From positions 1 to 12,761 of the forward strand of contig QMVM01000028.1 in assembly GCA_003661105.1 (NCBI GenBank): DNA of 12,761 nucleotides, written 5' to 3'. The stretch is from Methanosarcinales archaeon. Its GTDB lineage: Archaea > Halobacteriota > Methanosarcinia > Methanosarcinales > Methanogasteraceae. The translations under genes and the position numbers were made by a program. A model generated the notes under the pieces. That model was not told the origin of the DNA, searched no databases, and worked only from the letters and a program-made list of their open reading frames with translations. Below are positions 6,764-12,761 of the stretch, one piece after another (position 1 is the stretch's first letter; each line of letters begins with the position of its first letter).

Positions 6764-6777
6764 ACAAGGTTTAAATC
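6764..6777 (+). promoter_or_regulatory. Promoter of the NIF3-family gene
   Basis: ACAAGG followed by TTTAAATC forms a BRE-like plus TATA-like pair, centred about 30 bases before the ATG at 6803. The transcript would start at or within a few bases of the start codon, so initiation is probably leaderless; only a weak AGGT lies before the ATG. Confidence 0.55.
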
Positions 6778-6802
6778 ATGACAGCCCGTTTAGGTCTAAT
6801 GT

Positions 6803-7573
6803 ATGCGCCTATCAGATATGATTGCAATTCTCGAGGAGATTGCACCTCCTGAACTTGCTTACGAATCAGACAGGGATCGGATCGGGCTGGTGCTTGACCG
6901 TGGGAACAATGTGAACAAGATAGCTATTGCACTGGATGCTACCGACTATGTACTCGAAGAGGCTGCACGCGAGGGTGCGGATCTTCTGGTAACACACCAC
7001 ACCCCGATATACGATCCGATCAACAAGATCTCAAAGAACCTCTCGGACTCGTTGAAGATCGCTCTTGAGAGCGAGATATCGATATATGCGATGCACACGA
7101 ACTATGACCGGGCACAGGGCGGTGTCAACGATGTGCTTGCGGAAGTACTCGAGCTGGAGGATGTCGAGGAACTTGAACCGGGACGCATCGGAAGAACAGA
7201 ATACTCGACAACATCAGAGTTTGCAGAGTTTGCTGCGCAGCAGTTAAACGTCCCGGTTAGGTGGATCGGTGAGCGCAAAATCGAGAAAGTGATGGTTATC
7301 GGCGGCAGCGGCCTATCCGGCGAGTTTGTGAATACTGCGATCGACGGCGGCGCGGATCTTCTGCTGTCAGGAGAGATCCGGCACGACGCGATCAGGAAGG
7401 CGCATAATCTGGCACTCATCGATGCCACGCACTATGCAACCGAGATTCCTGCAATGAAGCGTCTATGTGGACGATTGCCGGTCGATACGGTCTTCATCGA
7501 TCACGTACCCGATGTCAGGTGGGTGGACAACACCACTATATCGCTTCCGGAAACTCCGGCGTGGCAGGCATAG
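6803..7573 (+). CDS. NIF3/YqfO-family dinuclear metal-binding protein (GTP cyclohydrolase 1 type 2-like)
   Basis: The 256-residue product matches the NIF3 family. It has LVTHHTP (62-68), supplying two metal-ligand histidines, MHTNYD (97-102), LSGEIRHD (188-195) and DATHYATE (207-214), supplying the late His and Glu ligands. Family members form hexameric toroids with a two-metal centre. Their physiological role is unsettled, with hydrolase activity on GTP or other substrates reported for some. Length is normal for the short, single-module form without the inserted PII-like domain. The last residues (about 245-256) are not typical in my memory and read into sequence overlapping a decayed vapC on the other strand. 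The gene has its own promoter and no co-directional neighbour close by. Confidence 0.9.
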   Translation: MRLSDMIAILEEIAPPELAYESDRDRIGLVLDRGNNVNKIAIALDATDYVLEEAAREGADLLVTHHTPIYDPINKISKNLSDSLKIALESEISIYAMHTNYDRAQGGVNDVLAEVLELEDVEELEPGRIGRTEYSTTSEFAEFAAQQLNVPVRWIGERKIEKVMVIGGSGLSGEFVNTAIDGGADLLLSGEIRHDAIRKAHNLALIDATHYATEIPAMKRLCGRLPVDTVFIDHVPDVRWVDNTTISLPETPAWQA

Positions 7574-7676
7574 GCATTCCACCGAGATCTGTGCAAGAGG
7601 GCACAATCGAGATATACCCCCCAGCCTCCGCACTATATAGATACCAGAACAGCGCATGGGTATCTGTTACAAAAAG
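7574..7676 (-). pseudogene. vapC: Decayed VapC/PIN-domain toxin
   Basis: On the minus strand, 11 bases after the antitoxin stop, the frame reads LFVTDTHALFWYL, the PIN-domain N-terminus with its first catalytic aspartate. The expected ATG is CTT. It then jumps to SAEAGGYISIVPS, which in intact proteins lies further on, so an internal deletion is likely. After that the frame is lost and continues one frame over as ISVECLCL, matching the second acidic motif (VECLYL type). The rest of the domain, including the later aspartates, is missing where the convergent NIF3 gene ends. Missing start, deletion, frameshift and truncation make it non-functional. PIN identity is from the motif pattern only. 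Confidence 0.65.
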
Positions 7677-7686
7677 GCTGCCGCTA

Positions 7687-7908
7687 CTAAACGTGCTTGA
7701 ATAACGATTTTTTGGCAGTTTCGATCTCATCACCGGTTATATGTGTGCCTTTGAGAAGTCCCTTCAACGAAACAATTTTTCTCTGTGTCCGAAGCAATGT
7801 TTTGGTGTCATGGAGTTCATTTTCAATCAGGGATAATTTTGTATACCTCGCAATCCTGATCGTATCGGGCAGGACATGTATATTCTCGCCAGTTGTAACA
7901 GTTGCCAT
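7687..7908 (-). CDS. Small antitoxin-like protein, partner of the decayed vapC
   Basis: The product has 73 residues from the ATG at 7908 (a GTG directly before it is an alternative start). It begins MATVTTGENIHVLPDTIRIARYTKLS and ends with a charged segment VSLKGLLKG (about 47-55) and DEIETAKKSLFKHV. This C-terminal pattern is familiar from small archaeal antitoxins encoded directly upstream of PIN toxins, where it would wrap the toxin; that is memory, not a search. No clear DNA-binding fold can be read. The frame is intact and closes with two TAG codons in a row, 11 bases before the decayed vapC. No Shine-Dalgarno is seen; a TATA-like GCATATGC (7930-7937) lies about 25 bases upstream. It may now be an orphan or act on a toxin elsewhere. 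Confidence 0.65.
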   Translation of the reverse strand: MATVTTGENIHVLPDTIRIARYTKLSLIENELHDTKTLLRTQRKIVSLKGLLKGTHITGDEIETAKKSLFKHV

Positions 7909-7911
7909 CAC

Positions 7912-8159
7912 ACTTTAATTACATTTAAAGCATATGCAGGACACTGTCGCTTTTCCAGGCGGAGCCGCCATGTCTCCCACTATAACGCAAGCGTCGACGG
8001 CAGAGCCGTTGTCGCAGAGTGCGCAGAACCACACAGAGGGCTTAAGCGGTCTCGAAACTCTGCACCCCGTACCCGCTCCGTTGTGATAAATCACTTGATT
8101 TATAGTGAATCCGGAAACGTCGACGTGGCTGGTGTATGCACTGCTACATCAGTACATAC
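7912..8159. other. Intergenic region with several palindromes, no convincing gene
   Basis: Between the antitoxin and ADH synthase genes I see no coding sequence with family-like features on either strand. It holds the palindrome ACGTCGACGT (8117-8126), a 7-bp inverted repeat ATAAATC/GATTTAT around ACTT (8086-8103), and a 10-bp hairpin abutting the ADH synthase stop. A second CGTCGACG lies at 7992-7999. Confidence 0.5.
8134..8159 (-). terminator. Ten-bp hairpin directly after the ADH synthase stop codon
   Basis: On the minus strand GTATGTACTG pairs with CAGTGCATAC (one G-T pair) around a 6-base loop, beginning at the very next base after the stop codon at 8162-8160. No T-run follows, so it is not a standard intrinsic terminator. 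It may instead protect the 3' end of the mRNA or bind a protein. Hairpin seen; role inferred. Confidence 0.45.
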
Positions 8160-8957
8160 CTAAACAAGGATTTTCAGTGCTTTATCGACATCTACACCAT
8201 CGTGCACTATCGCTGCAGCCGCCCGCGTCATCAGTATCGGATCGTTTGCCTGAAACGCATTTCTACCGATGGCAGCACCTTTAGCGCCTGCCTCCATCGC
8301 GCCCTTGATCATCTGCAGGAACTCCCTATCAGTATTCGTCTTTGGTCCGCCTGCGATCACCACGGGAACCGGGCAGCCTGCAACCACAGTCTTGAATGAG
8401 TCCGGATCGCCGGTGTAGTTAGTCTTGATGATATCCGCTCCAAGTTCAGCGCCGACACGAGCTGCAAGTGCGACCGCGGCCGGGTCGTGCTGGTTGGGGA
8501 TTGCGGCACCTCGCGGGTACATCATAGCAACAAGCGGCACACCCCAGTAATCACAGTCATCCGAGACCGCACCAAGATATTCGAGTTGGTCCGATTCGGT
8601 ATCAGAGCCGACATTGATGTGCACGCTCACGGCATCCGCTCCGAGTTTGATTGCCTCTTCGACGGTGCATACCGCCACCTTATTGTTCGGATCGGGTCCA
8701 AGCGAGGTGGACGCACTCATATGGATGATGAGTCCGATATCGTGCCCGTATCCGCGATGCCCGTGCTTGACCATCCCTTTCTGCATGAGGACTGCATCCG
8801 CGCCGCCCTCTGCCACCTTGTTTATGGTCTCTCCGATATTTACGAGCCCTTTTATCGGACCCTCTGATATTCCATGATCCATTGGAATGATCAGTATGTT
8901 TCCGCTCTTCCTATCAAAGATCCGTTCAAGCCTTACCTTCTTTCCTATTTCTGGCAT
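8160..8957 (-). CDS. aroA': 2-amino-3,7-dideoxy-D-threo-hept-6-ulosonate synthase (ADH synthase)
   Basis: The 265-residue product belongs to the DeoC/FbaB class I aldolase family and matches the archaeal ADH synthases (Methanocaldococcus MJ0400 type). Visible features are IPMDHG (24-29, catalytic Asp27), MMYPRG (145-150, Tyr147), IIKTNYTGD (176-184, Schiff-base Lys178), IAGGPKT (201-207) and AIGRNAFQ (229-236). The enzyme condenses 6-deoxy-5-ketofructose 1-phosphate with L-aspartate semialdehyde in the archaeal route to dehydroquinate and aromatic amino acids. A plain fructose-bisphosphate aldolase of the same family is the main alternative. The next enzyme of the route (dehydroquinate synthase II) is not in view, so the gene stands alone here. 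The ATG at 8957 is preceded by GGTG and a TATA box about 50 bases upstream, so the transcript has a leader. Confidence 0.88.
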   Translation of the reverse strand: MPEIGKKVRLERIFDRKSGNILIIPMDHGISEGPIKGLVNIGETINKVAEGGADAVLMQKGMVKHGHRGYGHDIGLIIHMSASTSLGPDPNNKVAVCTVEEAIKLGADAVSVHINVGSDTESDQLEYLGAVSDDCDYWGVPLVAMMYPRGAAIPNQHDPAAVALAARVGAELGADIIKTNYTGDPDSFKTVVAGCPVPVVIAGGPKTNTDREFLQMIKGAMEAGAKGAAIGRNAFQANDPILMTRAAAAIVHDGVDVDKALKILV

Positions 8958-9001
8958 GGTTTCACCATTTCATTCATTACTGCGATATTACAGAACCGGT
9001 G

Positions 9002-9018
9002 GTATTATAAGTATTGTC
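9002..9018 (-). promoter_or_regulatory. Promoter of ADH synthase
   Basis: On the minus strand ACAATACTTATAATACC contains a TATA-like CTTATAATA about 50 bases before the ATG at 8957. A start about 25 bases downstream leaves a leader of about 22-25 bases. Confidence 0.5.
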
Positions 9019-9049
9019 TGATCAGGAAACTGTCCAACAGCAACACAGT

Positions 9050-9063
9050 AGTTAAGTATAAGA
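9050..9063 (+). promoter_or_regulatory. Promoter of the ATPase gene
   Basis: TTAAGTATAA at 9052-9061 is centred 26 bases before the ATG at 9083 and no Shine-Dalgarno is present. Both fit a leaderless transcript. It lies only about 35 bases from the divergent ADH synthase TATA box. Confidence 0.5.
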
Positions 9064-9082
9064 TACTTCAAAGTAGTATACT

Positions 9083-10546
9083 ATGGAGTATCCAACCTGT
9101 ATAGACCGACAGCAGGAACTAACAACACTAAGAGAGCGGTTCAGCAGAAGAGGTGCGGAATTCATCGTAGTATACGGAAAGAGACGAATAGGGAAAAGCA
9201 CGCTCTTGCAGAAGTTCATGGAAGATACAGACGGAATTTACTTCTTTTGCAGAATCGAATCCCAGAAAGAGATGCTCGAACGATTCTCTTCGCAGATTGC
9301 GGAGGAGATGGGTATGGAATATCTTAAAGGAGCGCCTTTTACGACATGGGACTCCCTTCTCGATTTTTTTATCGGGAAGAAGGCCGGTAATTTCGCGATA
9401 GTCTTCGATGAGTTTCCTTATGCGGTCAGTGCAAACCCCGCGCTTCCTTCAATATTTCAGGATTACTGGGATGGGAAGATCAAAAAAACAAACCTGAAGA
9501 TTATAATCTGCGGATCATCGATTTCTATGATGGAATCGCTTCTTAGGTATAAATCCCCATTGTACGGGCGAAGAACTGCACAGATAAATGTTTTCCAGAT
9601 GGATTTCAAAAATTCGTGTAAATTTCTGGAGAGCTACTCATTTGAAGATAAAATAACTATCTATTCGATCTGTGGGGGAACGCCTGCATATCTTATCGAG
9701 TTCGATGGCACGCCCATCCGGAGATGCATCGAGGATAAGATATTCAGGAAAGACGCTTTTATGTATAACGAAGTACCGTTTCTCCTGCGCGAAGAGTTGA
9801 AAGAACCTCGAATCTATTTCAGCATCCTGAATGCAATTTCTATCGGTAAAACAACACTATCTGAAATCATAAACCATACAGGATACGAGAAAGGTGTAAT
9901 AACCAAGTATTTATCAGTATTATCTGATTTGAAACTTGTCAGTAGGATGATATCAGTTACCGAAAGTGCAAAGTCAAGGAAAAGTATCTATGTCATAGAC
10001 GATAACTTCTTTGTATTCTGGTTCAGATACATTTTTAATAATATGGAAATGATAGAAAAGAATCTATCTGCTCAACTCGTGAAGTCCATCATGGAACGCA
10101 ATAACGAAATATGCTCGCGTGTATTCGAAAAGATTTGCACCGAATTTTTACTGGCGAAGAAACCATTCGAGTTCACCAGAATCGGCTCATGGTGGTACAG
10201 GGGCGACGAAATTGATATAGTTGCTCTAAACGAGATCACAAAAGAAATATTATTCTGCGAATGCAAATATACAAACAGGATGCTTGATACGGATGTTTAT
10301 CTGAACCTCGTTAACAAGGCAGGATCTGTAAAATGGGGAGGTTCAGGACGCAAGGAGATTTATTGTTTGATATCGAAATCGGGATTTACTAAAAGGATGA
10401 AAAAACTCGCTGCAAATGATAATGTACTGCTCTTTGACCTGAACGATCTCGAAATGGAATTTGTTGTCGGCAACGGCGAAGTCTCCAAACCAGATAGTGC
10501 TGATCGGTCAGCATATATATCATCAGATACAGACCAACGCCTATGA
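9083..10546 (+). CDS. Archaeal AAA-type ATPase with C-terminal PD-(D/E)XK-like domain (DUF234 family)
   Basis: The 487-residue product begins with a typical archaeal ATPase start (CIDRQQELTTLRERF). It has Walker A GKRRIGKST (32-40), Walker B IVFDEF (106-111), a GSS sensor (144-146) and YGRR (161-164). A winged-helix part follows (about 240-300), including GKTTLSEI and the recognition-helix-like VITKYLSVLSDLKLV. The C-terminal DUF234-type domain has the nuclease-like pattern GDEIDIV (374-380, D378) then ECK (393-395). The family is common in archaea, often in many copies; function is unsettled, with DNA-associated or mobile-element roles suggested. Codon use is more A-rich than in flanking genes (many AAA, AAT and ATA codons), which fits acquisition by transfer. 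Its last codons contain the likely promoter of the next gene, whose start overlaps its stop by four bases. Confidence 0.88.
   Translation: MEYPTCIDRQQELTTLRERFSRRGAEFIVVYGKRRIGKSTLLQKFMEDTDGIYFFCRIESQKEMLERFSSQIAEEMGMEYLKGAPFTTWDSLLDFFIGKKAGNFAIVFDEFPYAVSANPALPSIFQDYWDGKIKKTNLKIIICGSSISMMESLLRYKSPLYGRRTAQINVFQMDFKNSCKFLESYSFEDKITIYSICGGTPAYLIEFDGTPIRRCIEDKIFRKDAFMYNEVPFLLREELKEPRIYFSILNAISIGKTTLSEIINHTGYEKGVITKYLSVLSDLKLVSRMISVTESAKSRKSIYVIDDNFFVFWFRYIFNNMEMIEKNLSAQLVKSIMERNNEICSRVFEKICTEFLLAKKPFEFTRIGSWWYRGDEIDIVALNEITKEILFCECKYTNRMLDTDVYLNLVNKAGSVKWGGSGRKEIYCLISKSGFTKRMKKLAANDNVLLFDLNDLEMEFVVGNGEVSKPDSADRSAYISSDTDQRL
10510..10522 (+). promoter_or_regulatory. Internal promoter for the surface-protein gene, inside the ATPase coding sequence
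   Basis: CATATATATC is centred about 28 bases before the ATG at 10543, which has no Shine-Dalgarno. The spacing matches the other leaderless genes here. It would let the surface-protein/permease pair be expressed independently of the ATPase. Confidence 0.5.
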
Positions 10547-11805
10547 ACTGGTTTGTACTACTTGCAATCATAAGTCTAACACTCGTGGCAGCTCATACAG
10601 GTGTTGCAGATGCTACAGTCAAAACAAGGGTCGGCACATATAGCTCAGCAACGCCATACCCAACTGATGCTCCTGCGCTCTCTGCAAGTTTGTCCCAGCA
10701 GATCCCGTATCCTGCGCAGCCAGGTGAGGAGGTGACGCTGCTAATCAAGACGACAAATCATGGAGACGAACCGGCAGAGAATATCATCTGGTATCTGGAT
10801 GTGCAGGAGCCATTTGAACTGAAAGAGACCGAAGAAGCGACCCAGACGCTACCTGAACTCAGATGCGGCGAGACTGCGAATACCGAGTATTACCTGACCG
10901 TGGATCCCGACGCAAGGTCTGGTGAGTACACGCTCGAGCTCAATATCACTTATAGCGGGGATTTTGATTCTAACCGCCCTTACCTCACCACGAAGAGCAT
11001 GACTGAACTCACGATCCGGGTGATGGGGCATCCTGATCTCGTCCTCCTCGATGCCGATATCCCGGAAGCAGACCTCAAATCTGAGTTTGATGCAAAATTC
11101 TCGATTAAAAATGTGGGAACCGGACCTGCAAAGAATGTAAAGGTTTTTTTTGAAAATCAAACCAGTATCCTTCCGAAGATGTCCATCTACTATATCGATA
11201 TAGTAGCACCTGGCGAGACTGCACTCATCGAGTCCGGTTTCTTCGTCGATACCATCACGCCATCCCAGCACCCACTGCCGATCGCGATTTATTACGAGAA
11301 CGAGACCCACGGAATGCAGCCAGCGCAACGATATTCTGTGCTGGTTCCGGTATCGAGCGGAAACACGCTCTTAGTCTATCTCGATTCACAGGACGAACTC
11401 ACGGATGGCACGGTCGGAGAGATCACCATCGGCGTTGCAAATTGCGGTCTTTCCCGGGCAAATCACGTCGTGCTGACGATAGCGGATGGGGATCGGTTCG
11501 AACTGATCGACAGCGACACGAGATACATCGGTGACATCGAGAACGATGATTACGATACTGTTGATTTCAGGATACTGACTAATTCGTCAGACTGCAGCAA
11601 TGTGACTGTAGATGTGAGTTACGATGATGATTACGGTAATACGTATAGTGTGACGACCGAAATACCGATAAAAGTTTACACTTCTAAAGAGATGAAAGCG
11701 ATTGCGCCTAAGAGTGGTGGATACACAGGGATAATAATCGCAGCACTCGTTCTGCTGCTTGCATACCTCTTCAGAAAACGCATTAAAAGGATTATATCCA
11801 AATGA
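10543..11805 (+). CDS. COG1361-type surface protein with Ig-like repeats and C-terminal membrane helix
   Basis: The 420-residue product starts with a signal peptide (NWFVLLAIISLTLVAAHTGVADA). About three Ig-like or CARDB/NEW3-like beta domains follow (roughly 50-160, 164-270 and 275-378). Each shows the family pattern of PGEE or PGET followed by a paired strand with asparagine (IKTTNHGDEPAEN, FSIKNVGTGPAKN, IGVANCGLSRANH). A single membrane helix (about 395-410) and a basic tail RKRIKRIISK place the bulk outside the cell. Several NxS/T sites (NIT, NQT, NET, NSS, NVT) could be glycosylated. The final codon region overlaps the start of an ABC permease by four bases. From memory COG1361 proteins are often paired with MacB-type transporters in methanogens and relatives, so it is probably an accessory or substrate-binding subunit of that transporter. 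Substrate unknown. Confidence 0.87.
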   Translation: MNWFVLLAIISLTLVAAHTGVADATVKTRVGTYSSATPYPTDAPALSASLSQQIPYPAQPGEEVTLLIKTTNHGDEPAENIIWYLDVQEPFELKETEEATQTLPELRCGETANTEYYLTVDPDARSGEYTLELNITYSGDFDSNRPYLTTKSMTELTIRVMGHPDLVLLDADIPEADLKSEFDAKFSIKNVGTGPAKNVKVFFENQTSILPKMSIYYIDIVAPGETALIESGFFVDTITPSQHPLPIAIYYENETHGMQPAQRYSVLVPVSSGNTLLVYLDSQDELTDGTVGEITIGVANCGLSRANHVVLTIADGDRFELIDSDTRYIGDIENDDYDTVDFRILTNSSDCSNVTVDVSYDDDYGNTYSVTTEIPIKVYTSKEMKAIAPKSGGYTGIIIAALVLLLAYLFRKRIKRIISK

Positions 11806-12761
11806 AATTCGCGGATTACTTCCGGTTCTGCTACAAGGGATTGGTACAGCGGAAAACCCGGAGTTACCTAACGATCGTCGGCATAGTGATCGGGATAATG
11901 GCAATCGTTGGCTTGATCTCGATCGGAGTCGGGATGCAGGTCTATATGGACGAGCAGATCGGGAAGATGGGTGTCAACAAGATTATAATCATGCCGGTGC
12001 CGCCGGGCGGCGCGTTAGGTGGTCCGAGTTCCGCATCAACGTACTTCACTGACCGGGATGTGAGGGTTGTCGGGAATGTGCGAGGGGTCGATGCGAACTG
12101 TTACATGGTCTACCGGTCCTCGCTTATAACCTACAAGGATATCGATGCCACTGCGTCGGTTGTTGGCATGGTGCCGTCGATCGCAGAGGACGCGTATTTC
12201 GATGTCCAGGGATATGAACTCGAATCAGGAAGAACTCTGGAGGATAAGGATACCCATAAGATAACGATTGGGTACCTGATTGCGTATAAGACTTTTAAAG
12301 TTGGGGATACCTACAAAGAGGTTAAGATAGGTGATAAGATCGAGATCAAGGAGCAGGGTTTCAAGGTCATCGGGATCATGGAGGAGATCGGGAGCCGGGA
12401 TGATGACATGACGATTACTATGAGTCTTGATGATGCAGAGCGGCTTTTCGACGTGAGTAATGAATACGACTTCTTCTTCGCGAAGATAAAGGAGGGAGCC
12501 GATCCTGAAGATGTTGCAGATCGTATCAGTGATCGGCTTGAAGATGAACGTGACGAGGAGGATTTCACAGTCATGACCGCAGCACAACTCTCAGAGACGG
12601 TTGGTGGAATACTTTCAGCGGTATCCGCAGTCCTGATCGGGATTGGCGCGATATCGCTTCTCGTTGGTGGTGTCGGGATCATGAATACGATGTACACCTC
12701 AGTTGTGGAACGGACGCGGGAGATCGGGATATACAAAGCACTCGGCGCCGAGAACAATACG
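11802..12761 (+). CDS. MacB/FtsX-type ABC transporter permease, 3' end cut by window edge
   Basis: The frame is open from the ATG at 11802 to the last base, giving 320 residues. It begins with the typical MacB permease start (a short amphipathic segment, then RKTRSYLTIVGIVIGIMAIVG, residues 17-37). The first membrane helix is at about 23-46, followed by an extracellular periplasmic-core-like domain (about 50-265). The second helix lies at about 268-297 and runs into the FtsX-domain signature VVERTREIGIYKALGAENN (301-319). One or two further helices should lie beyond the edge, and an ATPase subunit is expected next. MacB-type systems use ATP to move substrates or signals across the envelope rather than by a classical import route. 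The 4-base overlap with the surface-protein gene implies coupling. Missing parts are due only to the window limit. Confidence 0.9.
   Translation, partial: MKFADYFRFCYKGLVQRKTRSYLTIVGIVIGIMAIVGLISIGVGMQVYMDEQIGKMGVNKIIIMPVPPGGALGGPSSASTYFTDRDVRVVGNVRGVDANCYMVYRSSLITYKDIDATASVVGMVPSIAEDAYFDVQGYELESGRTLEDKDTHKITIGYLIAYKTFKVGDTYKEVKIGDKIEIKEQGFKVIGIMEEIGSRDDDMTITMSLDDAERLFDVSNEYDFFFAKIKEGADPEDVADRISDRLEDERDEEDFTVMTAAQLSETVGGILSAVSAVLIGIGAISLLVGGVGIMNTMYTSVVERTREIGIYKALGAENNT

Noticed and set aside
7958..7969. Palindrome GGCGGAGCCGCC as a hairpin
   Set aside because: The two arms leave only a 2-base loop and no T-run follows; it is too small to call functional.
7876..8163. A 95-codon plus-strand open frame across the intergenic region before ADH synthase
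   Set aside because: It overlaps the antitoxin N-terminus on the other strand, has no promoter or Shine-Dalgarno in place, and its product looks like random sequence.
10849..11328. A 159-codon open frame on the minus strand opposite the surface-protein gene
   Set aside because: The plus-strand protein has clear Ig-like repeats here; the antisense product has no recognisable motif or start signal.
12311..12757. A 148-codon serine-rich open frame on the minus strand
   Set aside because: It is the reverse reading of the permease FtsX region; its Ser/Arg-rich composition is typical of antisense shadows.

Overview
The window reads as chromosomal DNA of an archaeon, most likely a euryarchaeon. 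The evidence is an archaeal-type phosphopantothenate synthetase, the archaeal aromatic-pathway enzyme ADH synthase, a TreT-type trehalose synthase, a COG1361 surface protein with an ABC permease, a DUF234-type ATPase, and TATA-box promoters with several apparently leaderless genes. A multihaem cytochrome c with a predicted archaeosortase-type C-terminal anchor points toward a lineage with extracellular electron transfer (relatives of methanogens, methane or alkane oxidisers, or Archaeoglobi). That placement is inference, and no rRNA or tRNA is present to test it.

Layout: 1-709 (-) is a truncated 4-phosphopantoate--beta-alanine ligase gene of the coenzyme A pathway. It diverges from a three-gene operon at 773-4093 (+): a GT4 glycosyltransferase, a protein of unknown function made of two copies of one domain, and a treT-like trehalose synthase. 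4094-5692 holds a secreted lipoprotein metallophosphoesterase (-), a possible small upstream ORF coupled to it, and relics: a second copy of the treT 3' end, and an in-frame stretch resembling a membrane anchor beyond the phosphoesterase stop. 5693-6652 (-) is an 11-haem c-type cytochrome with a signal peptide and C-terminal anchor.

6803-7573 (+) is a NIF3-family dinuclear-metal protein. Behind it, 7574-7911 (-) carries an intact small antitoxin-like gene followed by a decayed VapC/PIN toxin. 8160-8957 (-) is ADH synthase. 9083-10546 (+) is an ATPase with a C-terminal PD-(D/E)XK-like domain. Its 3' end overlaps 10543-11805 (+), a surface protein of Ig-like repeats with a C-terminal membrane helix, which itself overlaps a MacB/FtsX-type ABC permease running off the right edge.

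Functional units: the treT operon probably makes a trehalose-type or related glycosidic compatible solute from nucleotide sugars. The surface protein plus permease is probably part of an exporter or envelope-stress complex. The cytochrome probably carries electrons on the outer face of the membrane. The remaining genes are single housekeeping or accessory genes. I found no CRISPR array, intact insertion sequence or prophage. The least explained parts are the duplicated-domain protein between the two glycosyltransferases, the relic-rich segment 4094-5692, and the decayed toxin locus.
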